In this document: positions 1-12,740 of the stretch, in pieces | Layout: each line of letters begins with the position of its first letter | Numbering within the stretch: position 1 is the first letter of the stretch | NCBI RefSeq assembly: GCF_019097595.1 | Contig: NC_080732.1 | Location: 6,318,354 to 6,382,353 of the forward strand | Length of the DNA: 64,000 nucleotides | Reading direction: 5' to 3' | Source: Hemibagrus wyckioides | Lineage: Eukaryota > Chordata > Actinopteri > Siluriformes > Bagridae | Position numbers and translations under genes: made by a program | The notes under the pieces: model-generated | The model's database searches: none | Seen by the model: the letters and a program-made list of their open reading frames with translations, nothing else | What the model was told of the DNA's origin: nothing

Positions 1-1019
1 AATATAGCTTCTGACTTAAAATATGGAAGCTTGTGAGAACAAGAATGTACAAATCACAAAGTGAGCTAGCTAGCTAGCCAGCTATTCGATGAGCTACAAA
101 GTGGGTGTGGCTTCTTTGGGATCTATTTTCCACTAGCAGAGAAAAACACAGAACATTTAGCCATATTGCGACTGAAATACATGTTACTGGATATCAATTT
201 CTTGGTTATAGAACTGTTATATAAAAGCAATAATGCACATTCAGTTGTACTGAGTATAAGCAATAGTGTGATTATGATGAATATCAGCACGGTTGTGAAC
301 CCAATTTCGGGTATAACTGCACTCTTGTTCTTGCAATATTGCTTAAATAAACTATAAAATATCATGTGATGCATATAATATGAAATAGTTGTGCTCCTGA
401 GATTGAAAAAAGTCTTCTTTGTTACACAAATCAGTATCGTTTTAACCATGCTAACATTTTAGGCAGTGACATGAAAATCGAAATGCATTCAATCTGAAAA
501 TAAGCTCTTTTAGTCATATCAGTGGCTACAGACTGCTGAAAACCCATACTGACAGAAACCACATTGCAGAAAGGTAGAAATAGTGCTACTGCTTGGAATC
601 ACATGACAGAATTATTTTATTTTTGCACCTTTCGGATATTTCTTGTGCAATAAAAATAATGACGGTTTGTTTTTTCAGGATTTTTTTTTCTAGCTACTCT
701 GCAATATGTGAATGTTTTGGTTTGTTACAGTTGGGTTTCCATACATAAATATGCAGTCGGACTGAAATAGACTGTCTTCCATCATATACCAATAAAATAC
801 CAACAAATCTGTCTTTTAATAACAAGTCCTAGTTCCTGTCCTCTCACTAAATCACTTCTACCCTACAATTCTGCTTCCATACATTAGGCCACGCCTTCTT
901 CCTGAGTGATACCAAAATACATGAACGAAGAACTTGAATTGAACAGAACCATTTCAGTGGAGAATGAGGCTGGGGGTCTCAGACAGAAGATTCAAGTCAG
1001 TCCCAGCAAAACTGAATTT
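1..1019. other. No gene seen; left flank
   Basis: I see no exon or recognisable element. A short GCTA-repeat cluster sits at 62-83. The open frames are short, AT-rich and unlike any protein family I know. Confidence 0.5.
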
Positions 1020-1775
1020 CTGGATCTAAACTGAATTGTGATTCATCCCCAGCCCAGGATCTTGCATTATCTCTGAACAACTCCATGATCTCCCCTTCAT
1101 CCACTGCTCACAGCCTTGGGGTAACCATGAACAATCAACTGTCCTTTTCCTCCCATGTTACTAATTTTACACGCTCATGTCGGTTTCTTCTATACAACAT
1201 CAGAAGGATTCAGCCATTTCTTTCCACTCAGGTGCTTGTTCAGTCTCTTGTCACTTCGAGACTAGGCCACTGCCTCTCTCTACTTGCAGGTCTTCCCCTG
1301 AATGCAATTCGTCCACTGTAGATGATCCAAAATGCTGCTGCATGACTTGTTTTCAAGTTCTCCCACACCACCCCACTGCTGCGTTCCCTCCACTGGCTGC
1401 ATGCATCAGATTCAAAACACTGATGCTTGCCTACAAAGTTGAGAATGGACAAGCACCATCTTACCTCAAAGCTCTTATTACTCCTCACACTGCACCTCGC
1501 TCCCTCTGATCCACTAGCACTGCCCGACTGGTCCCACCATCTCTCAGGGTAAAGGGTAGGTATACATCTAGACTCTTCTCTGTTCTGGCACCAAGGTGGT
1601 GGAATGAACTTCCCCTAGAGTCACTGACGATGACTGAAGACCTACCTCTTACTAGCTCTTATTTAACCTATTGAACCAGTGTTAATGTATTCAATGATAG
1701 AGACTTCAAAGCAATTTTGTACATCGCTCTGGATAAGAACGTCTGCCAAATTTCAGAAATGTAATGTAATGAAAT
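1020..1775 (+). mobile_element. L2-type LINE, 3' end, decayed
   Basis: In broken frames the + strand encodes the C-terminal part of an L2/CR1-clade reverse transcriptase: 'SLGVTMNNQLSFSSHV' (about 1110-1160), 'CRFLLYNIRRIQPFL', 'LLAGLPLNAIRPL' ending at a stop (1318), then 'RFKTLMLAYKVENGQAPSYL' in another frame. It continues to 'WWNELPLE' (about 1600). The 3' end reads 'ctctggataagaacgtctg' followed by 'atgtaatgtaatg', the usual tail of teleost L2 elements with a short tandem repeat. The 5' part (endonuclease and RT core) is missing, so this is a dead 5'-truncated copy. Confidence 0.85.
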
Positions 1776-3525
1776 GTAATCAGGTTCAAGCAGTGACCGG
1801 AGAAACTGGACAGATCTCAAGATGTTTAAAGTATCACTCAAACAAACGTTTAGTTTTATTATCAAACAATTTTTAATAAACTAAGCTATATTTCTTGCCG
1901 TTTGTTACGGTTCTTTGCAGGACGTTGAATCCACAACATCAAGTCAGAGCTGGAGAGTGTCTACTCAGTGAATAAAGGTAAACTGCAAATCACTTTTTTC
2001 AGTGAAGGAAATGAAGGAAAACTATGATCTCATCTCCGAGACAGGATTTCCTTGAGAAAAGACCCTACAACAAAATCTTCAAAATCAGCAAAGTTGGACA
2101 TTAAAGCAACCCACTGCGGTAACAGTACAGCTAGGTCCAGGGATGCTTGATGTAAAATACAGGGGGAAAAAAAGGAAATGATTTTTGCAAGTCATAATTT
2201 TAAAAAAGGAAGGTTGGATGAAGAAGAATCAGAAATGACATCTGTTGCAGCGATTATCATGTAAATGAATTGCCAGCGGCGTGATAGAAACCACAGTATC
2301 TTCAGCAGTCGTGAACGCTTCCTGTTTACTTGGCCTCTGATCTTTCCTTTCACCTGTTCTTTAACAGTGACTTAATTTCTGGAACTAAATGAGAAATGTG
2401 AATAATGAATATTTATTCAGCTGGTTTAAGCAGCACCTTAAGTGGACGCTTGTTATGATTTTGGTCAGAATGAGGGTCTGGTGAGCGAACATACTGTAGC
2501 TATCTAGAAATACTTTAACAAGCTTGCTAAGCTAGTAATGTCATCTGGCTTGGTGACTAACACTTGAAGCATTAAAAACGAGAATTTCTCATGTTTTGTG
2601 CATTTGGGAGTTGGCAGAATTATCTGTGAATATATTTAGTAAGTGAAAAAATCATTCATTAATGCAATCCTTAGCCTTGTTCCTTAGTAATATAGTACCT
2701 TGCTTCTTGCTAGTCTAATGTGTGTCGTCTGGTTTTCTTTATTATTATTTTCCTGTTTATATTGTTCCAGACAGTCTGGTGTCTTGTTTTGACTCCTGCA
2801 TTTTAGTTACGTCTGTATCTAGCACATTCCAATTCTCTCTATATAAGCCTTCATCCCCTAATAGAAAGTTATGCGTGATCTACACAGATATACTACAGTC
2901 TCAGACAATATTTTCCAGAACAAAATATATTATGCATACCCTATAATTGTCAATACTAGTGGATACTTATGATGTGTGCCACCCTTTTTTTTACTGCCTT
3001 GAGGAGTGCACAGAAATTTGCAGTTCTGTCAATGATAATTACTAGAGATTGTCGCAAAGAACAGTGAAATGAAGGGTTATCCTGCCCTTTCTTCATATCC
3101 TTTAATGCTAATATCTTCGTCCCTGGAATGAAACTTTCCCGCTTTTGACAATGAATCCTTTCTTTTAAAAATGGACTTTGCAGTTAGCAGCTGGAAATGA
3201 ATCCAGAGGTGAGCTATGGTGTAATGCGGTGTCACAAATGAAATACAATAGCAGAATATATATAGGCAAGATGGAAGACATGGAGATGAATGATCTTATT
3301 GTCTGGTCTAAAGCTGGGTGTCTGGATGTCTATGATGATCCAGAATAAAGTCACATGATATAAACTCATTATGATGGTAGTAACAGTTCTTCAGGCTGCT
3401 GCTGCATTATCAAGTTAACTACAAGCTCCTGCTTCTTATGCTTAAAGCACTGAACAACCATGCCTACAAATGGTTCTCTGAAACCATGTCTAGGCAGATT
3501 AATAGAAAAATAGGCAATCTAAGGA
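1776..3525. other. No gene seen
   Basis: AT-rich unique-looking sequence. I recognise no exon, repeat family or RNA gene. Confidence 0.4.
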
Positions 3526-3795
3526 CAAAACCAGTGAACACTAGGAATTCTGACTGGAACTATAAATTCAGGACATTGAAACTGGAATTCTGAACATTAA
3601 AGCTGGGACTCAAGAAGCTGAAATACTGAACACAACTCAGAACTTGTGAACAAGACTCGGAACATGGAACATGAAATTCAGAACTTAAAAGATCTCAGAC
3701 CTCTGAACTTTACAATACGAAAATTAGAACTTGCAACACAAAAACCTTTGGAACTCTGAATAAGGAACACTGTCATTGAAACTTGAAATTTATTC
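3526..3795. repeat. Cryptic GAAC-rich degenerate repeat
   Basis: Short motifs such as 'ggaact', 'gaacat', 'gaaactgg' and 'tcagaac' recur every 10-20 bases for about 270 bases. It looks like a badly eroded short-unit tandem repeat without a fixed period. Confidence 0.45.
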
Positions 3796-3889
3796 CAAAA
3801 TTGGTCCCCCTTATGCTGCCAGAACAACCCTGACCTGTCATCCACTGTGTCTTCTGACAGCTTTCTATCAGAACCAGCATTAACTTCTT

Positions 3890-4182
3890 CAGCAATTTGA
3901 GCAACAGTAGCTCATCTGTTGGATCAGATCACACGGGCCAGCCTTTACTTCCCACGTACATCAATGATGCTCTGATCCAGTGGTCTAGCCATCACAATTT
4001 GGCCCTTCATCAAACTCGCTCAAATCCTTACGCTTGCCCATTTTTCCTGCTTCTAACACATCAACTCTGAGGACAAAATGTTCACTTGCTGCCTAATATA
4101 TCCCACCCACTAACAGGTGCCATGATGAGGAGATAATCAGTCTTGTTCACCTATAAGTGCTCATAATGTTATGCTGGATCTG

Positions 4183-4184
<2 letters not shown>
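3890..4184 (+). mobile_element. Dispersed teleost repeat (MITE-like), copy 1
   Basis: Shares blocks with 30690-30985: 'catttttcctgcttc', 'actgcctaata', 'atcccacc' and 'agataatcagt' in the same order. From memory this is a common non-coding repeat of teleost genomes that ends in 'cataatgttatgc' and then a TA tract, as here. Class uncertain; probably a non-autonomous DNA transposon. Confidence 0.6.

Positions 4185-4247
<63 letters not shown>
4184..4247. repeat. (TA)n followed by (GA)n microsatellite
   Basis: About 12 TA units run directly into about 20 GA units. The TA part starts at the end of the dispersed repeat and may have grown from its TATA terminus. Confidence 0.95.
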
Positions 4248-4249
<2 letters not shown>

Positions 4250-7200
4250 AGATCAAAGCAACTCTACACATGTTGAATTAGGAAGATTTGAACTCAGATA
4301 ATAAAACTCAAAACACAGAACAAGGACAAGCCTCCAAACAGAAAACAATTTAAAGCCAATTAACGTTTTAAAGTTTCATTGAAAGTCACACCCCAATGGC
4401 TGATTTGAAAGTAGACATTCAAGGATTTTCAGAATTTGTAGTTTTTCATAAGTATTTCTGTTTTTACCTGGTCTACTAGGGGCAATATTCTTTGAAGTAT
4501 GAAGTTTTTAATGGTGGAAAAGTAAATGGTGATATCAAACCCATTTCTATGCTTTGTATTGCCCCAAGTGCTTGTTCCTAAGCATCTAAAAATTAAAGGC
4601 ATTCATCTTTAACCACTAAAATTCTGTGTAAGGTTATCCCAAAAGAGGAAAACACCTCACATGGAAAACCAACAGTGTCCTGACTAATGTTATATCAGAC
4701 TTGCAGCCATAAAATAATTCATTTGTTTATACCGATTGATGCGTCAATTTCAACGGTGTACTGGTAAAAAGGGTTAATATACAGACTGGATTTATACAGC
4801 AAGGGGTAGATGGGGGGAAAAAAAAAAGTCTGAGGGCTAAGTTTAGACTTAGAGAGCATTTTCATGTTTGCTTGTATACATCAGAAGCTCTTGTGAAATG
4901 TCTGAGCGTAGATGCAAAGCTCACTATATTCCCTCTCTAATGTGCCATCAAAGATCTCCAGAAATGTGTTATATAGTGAGTGAGAATAGTTTGGCTGGAA
5001 CGGAATGTCACATGTTAGAAATAGAAGCAGGATTGTGTGTGTCTGGTGTGTGTGTGTGTGTGTGTGTGTGTGGTGAGGGATTTGATTTGAGGCAAAAGCT
5101 GGCTGGTTATATAATTGCCATATGCTGATATAACATTTTCATGTCATATTCAATGTGTTACTCTGATTTACAGTATTATTATGTAACATAGTATTATTGT
5201 ACCTTTTATGAGCTGTTTTTTATCTCAGGGCAAATCATAGCTAGCTGACTAATACAGTTAGCTACACAGCCTAGCTTCCTATACGTCGCCTGACAGATCT
5301 TGTTACATCGGCTAGCTAAATTTAACCAATAGGTCTGACTTATGGAAATGATCAGAGTTAGTTGTGTTCAAGGAAACATGCTTTTATGTGTGTGTGTGTG
5401 TGTGTGTGTGTGGCACGGCTTAAAACTTAGCTAGCTAGCGCCAATCTACCTTTTTTTGTAATCATTTATATTCTTGAATCTGTGTGTGTCCACATGGGGT
5501 GTAAGTTAACGTACACAATGAGTTGTAATTACAATTCGTATTCACGAATGCGGCTGACTTAAGTGACTATTTGAAAATACTGACATACGAAAAAGATTAC
5601 ATGTAAGAAACGCACTTTTATCAGGCAGTAAAGTTACCCATCATCCAGTGCTGACAAGAACTAAAATATTTGTGACCTGTTGTTTGGGATATTGTGTATA
5701 TATGTATCTGATTGTTGGCACATGCTTGCTCTGTAGGATTTTTCTGGATTTTGAAAGACCTGGGATTCCTCACCCTGTACTGAGGCAGCGATGAGAAACG
5801 GCTTTTGTGGCCCAGTGTTTGCGCTCTGTTCGAGTGCTTTGCTTTATTATGTGCACTTGACAAAGCTCAAGTACAAAATCTTAAAAGTAAAAAGTACTAA
5901 AGACTCCCATTAAGTGCTTGAAGTCATGTATCCAGACAACATAGTGGGAAAACATGTGAAAGAGCTACAAGCCGGGCTGGTAAACTATATGTACTAACAC
6001 TAGCTTGTAAAACGTTGTTCAAATGCTTTGGAAAGAGACTGAGGGTGCAAGTTTTGCTGTTTTGGTGTGACCTAGTTTTAACTTGTTAAGTGTTAGAAAC
6101 CTGGAAGCCTCCTGGAAGGTTCTTCCATTTGTCTCGCTCAGGAATTATGTAAAACCTTACAGTTGACTTTTGCTGTCAAAAAGGGTTTTTACGTAGAAAA
6201 CTTGCACGAAGGTCCAAATCCCTGCCATGAAGAACCGATTTTTTGAGATTATACAAAGCCATAGCTCAAAATGGTGGCAGAACCTCTATAACTTCGATCC
6301 AAATGATGCATCTGAAAGGTGCGATCATTGAGAAGCGATGTGAATGCCATAAATTTCAAGGGCTTTGAAGATGACTGGCTGTGGCTTTGAGACTGAGCTA
6401 AACTTTTTACATTGCATTGTGAGATATACAAAATTTGTGCATTAATCATATACTGGGGAGAAGCAAACAAAAACCACAGAGGTCAGTCACAGCATTTCTT
6501 TTTTGTTCCATGGCCATTGACAACAAATAAGTAACCTCGGGTTTATTTTTATTTTTCTCAGTCTCATACTGACTGTCCTCCATATAACACAGCATACAGG
6601 ATGAGGTGCAGGAAAGGAGCAGATCAGGAGATGGAACAGGAAATTTAACTGCAGTGGAGAGAAAAAGATGTATAAAAGTTCATTTTAGATTCTTAACTCT
6701 GATAACAAACACAACATGCTAGCAAGATTTCCATGCCATATAGCTCTATTCCATTATACAGTCATTACACAAGGTCTTATTGCTTTTTTTAATTCCATTT
6801 AAAGCTGACAAAAGCTCTCAGTTCATTCTGGGCAAGTCATTCATCCACTTAGAATAACACTGGGCATGCATCTGAAAATTTAAATAAAAATGTCTTCATT
6901 TATGGCTCATGTCATAACTAAAGTTTCCTGATAACATCCATAGCTCATGAGAGAAAAGTAAGTTTTCAAAACAGAATCCCAAAACATGACACCTGCCTCA
7001 GTTTCTAATGAGCCCTGGGCATGAAAAACTCATTTTTGCTCACATTTAAAGCCAATCTTTTTTTCAAAGATAACTTTTAAGTGATTTTCCTAGACAAGCC
7101 GCTTTCGGCCAAGAGAGCAAAGAGAAACCGAATCCTTCGGGTGGAGATCACAGCTGTGAATTTGTGGCTGATGGACGTTTCTGTTCGTCTCTTTGTGCTG

Positions 7201-7771
7201 GAGGGAAAGGAAAATTACCACTGAGCTCCAAGTAAATCAATTTTCTGTCTGTATATTTTACAACACGGCTGAACTCTCTGACTCGGCTTTCTAATCCAGA
7301 GGTGATCATGAGTTTCTTTGCATGTCAATATGTGAACTGATAGGTTGCCTACCATGGAAAATTGAAATAGAATCCACTTGGCTATACAGTCTTGCACAGT
7401 CTGGTGCTGTAAAATCTCCCAAATTCCAATCTTTCAATGTTACCAAGAATTTGTAGGTCTAATCTGTGCATCTAATCTAAATGATTGACACAGAGAGCAT
7501 GCTGCAGCAACACACTGACCATACCATTAAATTTCACTCATGCATACTTGAACAGACTGAGCAGGGTTTCCGAAATCCAAAATAAAATTAACTGAAACAT
7601 ACAAGCACAAAAGATTACATGTTTTAATAAGATACAAATACCGATACGAGTATTTTTGCCAGGAAGCTTGTAAGATTGGCAGGTTTACAGGGCATCTGGT
7701 TGACTGGAGCTTTGCAAGAAAAGTGTCTCAGAAGAGGGAGTTCAGATATGGAGCTTGTGTGTCAACTGATG
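4248..7771. other. No gene seen; two TG microsatellites
   Basis: Holds (TG)n tracts at about 5041-5072 and 5390-5412 and GCTA-rich stretches near 5240-5340 and 5420-5440. I see no supported exon. Confidence 0.5.
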
Positions 7772-10101
7772 TGATCATACAGTGATCACTGACTGAATCA
7801 TACAGTGTTTATTTACTGAATCGTACAGTGTTCAGTGACTGAATCATACAGTGTTCATTAACAGAATCATATCGTGTTCAGTAACTGAATCATACAGTGT
7901 TCACTAACTGAATCATTCAGTGTTCATTAACTGAATCATACAGTGTTCAGTAACTGAATCATACCGTGTTCATTAATAGAATCATATTGTGTTCAGTAAC
8001 TGAATCATACAGTGTTCACTAACTGAATCATTCGGTGTTCATTAACTGAATCATACAGTGTTCAGTAACTGAATTGTTCAGTGTTCATTAACAGAATCAT
8101 ACAGTGTTCACTAACTGAATTGTTCAGTGTTCATTTACTGAATTGTACAGTGTTCACTAACTGAATAGTACAGTGTTCATTTACTGAATCATACAGTGTT
8201 CATTAACAAAATCATACCGTGTTCATTAACAGAATCATATCGTGTTCAGTAACTGAATCATACAGTGTTCACTAACTGAATCATTTGGTGTTCATTAACT
8301 GAATCATACAGTGTTCAGTAACTGAATCATACAGCGTTCACTAACTGAATCATACAATGTTCATTTACTGAATCATACAGTGTTCATTTACTGAATCATA
8401 CAGTGTTCATTAACTGAATCATACAGTGTTCACTAACTCAATTGTACAGTGTTCATTAACTGAATCATACCGTGTTCATTAACTGAATCATACAGTGTTC
8501 GTTAACTGAATCATACACTGTTCATTAACTGAATCGTACAGTGTTCACTAACTGAATCATACAGTGTTCATTTACTGAATCGTACAGTGTTCACTAACTG
8601 AATTGTTCAGTGTTCATTTACTGAATCGTACAGTGTTCACTAACTGAATCGTACAGTGTTCATTAACTGAAATGTTCAGTGTTCATTAACTGAATCATAC
8701 AATGTTCATTAACTGAATCATACAATGTTCAGTAACTGAATCATACAGTGTTCATTAACTGAATCATACAGTGTTCATTAACTGAATCGTACAATGTTCA
8801 TTAACTGAATCATACAGTGTTCATTAACTGAATCATACAGTGTTCAGTAACTGAATCATACCGTGTTCATTAATAGAATCATATTGTGTTCAGTAACTGA
8901 ATCATACAGTGTTCACTAACTGAATCATTCGGTGTTCATTAACTGAATCATACAGTGTTCAGTAACTGAATTGTTCAGTGTTCATTAACAGAATCATACA
9001 GTGTTCACTAACTGAATTGTTCAGTGTTCATTTACTGAATTGTACAGTGTTCACTAACTGAATAGTACAGTGTTCATTTACTGAATCATACAGTGTTCAT
9101 TAACAAAATCATACCGTGTTCATTAACAGAATCATATCGTGTTCAGTAACTGAATCATACAGTGTTCACTAACTGAATCATTTGGTGTTCATTAACTGAA
9201 TCATACAGTGTTCGTTAACTGAATCATACACTGTTCATTAACTGAATCGTACAGTGTTCACTAACTGAATCATACAGTGTTCATTTACTGAATCGTACAG
9301 TGTTCACTAACTGAATTGTTCAGTGTTCATTTACTGAATCGTACAGTGTTCACTAACTGAATCGTACAGTGTTCATTAACTGAAATGTTCAGTGTTCATT
9401 AACTGAATCATACAATGTTCATTAACTGAATCATACAATGTTCAGTAACTGAATCATACAGTGTTCATTAACTGAATCATACAGTGTTCATTAACTGAAT
9501 CGTACAATGTTCATTAACTGAATCATACAGTGTTCACTAACTGAATCGTACAGTGTTCATTAACTGAATCGTATAGTGTTCATTAACTGAATCGTACAGT
9601 GTTCATTAACTGAATCGTATAGTGTTCATTAACTGAATCGTACAGTGTTCATTAACTGAATCGTATAGTGTTCATTAACTGAATTATACAGTGTTCATTA
9701 ACTGAATCGTATAGTGTTCATTAACTGAATCGTACAGTGTTCATTAACTGAATCGTATAGTGTTCATTAACTGAATCATACAGTGTTCATTAACTGAATC
9801 GTATAGTGTTCATTAACTGAATCATACAGTGTTCATTAACTGAATCGTATAGTGTTCATTAACTGAATCGTACAGTGTTCATTAACTGAATTGTACAGTG
9901 TTCATTAACTGAATCGTATAGTGTTCATTAACTGAATCATACAGTGTTCATTAACTGAATCGTATAGTGTTCATTAACTGAATCGTACAGTGTTCATTAA
10001 CTGAATTGTACAGTGTTCATTAACTGAATCGTATAGTGTTCATTAACTGAATCATACAGTGTTCATTAACTGAATTGTACAGTGTTTCATTTACTGAATC
10101 A
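7772..10101. repeat. 23-bp minisatellite, about 100 copies
   Basis: Head-to-tail array of a 23-bp unit, typically 'cagtgttcattaactgaatc' plus 'ata', over about 2.33 kb. Variants change ATTAAC to AGTAAC, ACTAAC or ATTTAC, and ATCATAC to ATCGTAC, ATTGTTC or ATCGTAT. The variants are not random. A block of about 39 units (about 7919-8820) recurs 897 bp later (39 x 23) at about 8816-9533, where the copy lacks 184 bp (8 units). From about 9540 to 10080 units alternate between 'cgtatagtg' and 'cgtacagtg/catacagtg', making a 46-bp dimer. It lies about 3.8 kb upstream of the likely pi15 promoter. Confidence 0.97.
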
Positions 10102-10274
10102 TTTTAGTAGAACCAATTCAATGTGAAAGAAAATACAGTGGACATACATACATAAGTCCATACATACATAAAAAAAATTCCCGAGCAGACTTAAATACAG
10201 AATCCTGAAACCGGATGATGTCACAGGTTGACACACATCAAAATCTGCCAGGTTAATTTTTTTAGCATTTGTCT

Positions 10275-10592
10275 ACAAAAAGGATGTCCATCTGTCTATT
10301 TTCTGTACCAGTTATTCTACATAGGGTCATTCTAGTGGACACAAGACACAAGGTGGTCTATTGCATATGACAATTATACACACTCACACACCCATTCGGA
10401 CACTACAGAAAATTTAAATTGACAGTCAGCTTATAACATGTCTTTGGACTGGGGGAGGAAACCGGTGCACCCAGAGGAAACCTCCAAAGCACAGGGAGAA
10501 CACACAAACTCTGTGCACAAAAAGGGGGAAAAGAAACCTCAACCCTGGAGGTGTGAGACAAATGCGCTAACCACTAAGCCACCATGCCAAAA
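10275..10592 (+). mobile_element. Dispersed teleost repeat, copy A
   Basis: Diverged copy of the element at 32332-32668. Shared blocks include 'tttggactg.gggaggaaac', 'cagggagaacac.caaactc' and the end 'gcgctaaccactaagccacc'. This 'ggaggaaaccggagcacc' family is very common in fish genomes. I am not sure whether it is a SINE or a LINE or transposon tail. The open frame at 10438-10785 lies mostly in it and is not a gene. Confidence 0.75.
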
Positions 10593-11479
10593 GAAAAAAA
10601 ATTCTCATAGCTCCAATTTAATGAGTTGTGACACATTGTTGATATTACTGTATGTAGCGGAAGCTATAAAATCTCAGTTAGTGTCATTTAATCAAGCAGA
10701 ACCATTTCCTAGTAATGTATTAGCACGTTGGTGGGAAATGTTGATTTTCCTAAAGGATTTATTTCTTTTCAAATATTACCATTAATATGATTTGACATTC
10801 TTTAAGTTTTATTTAAGACTTAAACAGCTATGAGCTAAATTGTGAACTAGCAATAAAAAGTGTACTTTATTCTCAAATTGCACATCGCACGGAAATTGAG
10901 CTCTGTGCACACAATACAGACGATCTTAAACTGATTAAAGACAGACAAATCGATTTTATTTCATTAACACAATTGCAGACATTCCTAGTAAGACACACAG
11001 TAGAAGCTAGCAGTCTGCAAGATTTCTCCACGCAGTGGGACTGAGAGCATTCATGCTCTTATGGCACGATTTCAGGCCTTACACAGCATCACTTCCAAGA
11101 AAGTTTGGAAACGGTGGGTTTTTAGAGAGCGAGCACGGGAGGGAGGAATAGAAATCCTGCGTCACACTACTTTAATTTGTTCACCAGCTGCCAATGAAAA
11201 TGATGACCTGCTGAAGGGCCTCAGCTGCTGGCACTGTGGACGCTCGGGCATGCCAACACTGCTGGAATCCAGTGCTGAACAAGTGTAGTCTTTACAGTAC
11301 AGCAAATTATAATAAATACAAGAAAGAAACAAATACATTTGAGGGACCTGGCTCTTGCCAGGCCATAAAATCTGTTGGACTTCCACCAAGTGTTCACACA
11401 TGTTCAAACAACTGTTACATGTTACACTGTTACTGACCATATGGTTGGGCCTTGGGTCATTGTGGGATCTGATAAAGTT

Positions 11480-11510
<31 letters not shown>

Positions 11511-11545
11511 ACACACACTGCTGCTTGTATAAACTACAGACACAC

Positions 11546-11548
<3 letters not shown>
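10593..11548. other. No gene seen; CA microsatellite at its end
   Basis: Holds a (CA)n tract at about 11480-11517. Open frames on both strands across it owe their length to the repeat. Confidence 0.5.

Positions 11549-11626
<78 letters not shown>
11549..11626. repeat. (TA)n microsatellite
   Basis: About 38 perfect TA units. Such tracts can extrude cruciforms and are prone to assembly error. Confidence 0.97.
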
Positions 11627-11629
<3 letters not shown>

Positions 11630-11726
11630 AGTCTGATTTTTTTTTTAAATGAACTATTGTATAGAAATGGAGGGTGGTTTTAAGCCTACAGTTAAAATGC
11701 TGATGTTGAAAAAGAAGGCCTGTCTT

Positions 11727-12048
11727 GTAGTCTGTTCTAATTCATCTCAAAGGTGTTCTGTCAGGTTGAGGTCAGGACTCTGTATAGGCCTGTCAAGTTC
11801 CTTCACACCAAACTCACTCATCCATGTCTTTATGGATCTTGTTTTGTGCACTGGTGCACAGTCATGTTGGAACAGGAAGGGGGTCACCCCCAAACTGTTC
11901 CCACAACGTCGGGGAAAAAATGTCTTGGTATGATGAAGTATTAAGAGTTCCTTTCACTGGAACTAAGGGGCTGAGCCCAAGCCCTGAAAAACAAAACCTG
12001 AATACAATGATTTTGAGGGGTGTCCCAAAACTTTTGGCAATATAGAAT
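11727..12048 (-). mobile_element. Tc1/mariner-family half element
   Basis: Antisense match to the arms of the foldback element at 61575-62312. Shared blocks include 'catgtctttatgga', 'gcactggtgcacagtcatg', 'ggaacaggaag', 'taagagttcctttcactgga' and the terminus 'ggggtgtcccaaaacttttg'. On the - strand it carries remains of a Tc1 transposase. Only one arm is present, and frames are broken. Confidence 0.8.
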
Positions 12049-12164
12049 ATGTTTTGGACAGAACAGGCTGGGTAATACCGATAGCATTTTATCTGGTGTC
12101 AATTACACGCCATAAGTATCGTGGTTGTGAAAAGAAATAAAACACACAAATCAGAGAATTTAAT

Positions 12165-12740
12165 ATAACGTTTTAAAAATAACCAAAAGAAAAGAACACA
12201 AAATAAAATGAATTAAAAACAACATTTTATTTTCCTCATATTACTCGGATGCTTGTTCTTTCTCAATTTCTTTTCATTTTACTCTTTCGCATAATAACAG
12301 GAAGTTTGACATGATACCACAAGAGACAAACATATAAGAAGCATTAAGCGTGTCAATTAAATTTCCAAAATAATTGGATTACATGTAGCTGTGCGTAATC
12401 GTCCATCTTCTCACTCGCTCACTCACTTCTCACTCACTCAACACAGGTTCAAACACTGACACAGTGATGTCACTTCATTGATTAACTAGAGAGACCAATG
12501 GAGACTTTTATCCTGCCACTAATCTGCATAAAACTCTACTTTTGGTTGATTTTTGGAATCGCAAACTAGCAGCTGGGAAAGAAGAGCGCAGAAAACCGAA
12601 GCGTGAATAAAGAGAAAATTCAATTCACGAGCAAAAAAAATAAAAAGTCCGAGTAAAGTAAGCAAGGAAGATAAAATGTTGTTTTTAATTCCTAGTATTT
12701 TGTGTTCTTTTCTTTTGGTATTTTAAAATTTTGTATTGAA
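12165..12740. mobile_element. Inverted-repeat element (MITE candidate)
   Basis: About 60-bp arms in inverted orientation. The left arm (about 12172-12235) contains 'ccaaaagaaaagaacacaaa' and then 'gaattaaaaacaacatttta'. The right arm (about 12672-12735) is the reverse complement with a few mismatches. Weaker complementarity continues inward ('tactcgga' on each side). The 430-bp core has no reading frame. This fits a non-autonomous DNA transposon; I could not define a target-site duplication. Confidence 0.7.

Noticed and set aside
123..449. Small membrane-like open frame on the - strand
   Set aside because: Hydrophobic only because the region is AT-rich; no homology, no exon signals, and it overlaps an equally plain frame on the other strand.
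7772..10101. Array of 23-bp repeats resembling a CRISPR
   Set aside because: Units are head to tail with no spacers and variants drift gradually; the host is a vertebrate. It is a minisatellite.
11355..11636. Open frame with long Tyr-Ile runs
   Set aside because: It translates CA and TA microsatellites. The same applies to frames over 36550-36617, 41832-41905, 42690-42738, 53251-53366 and 59665-59721.
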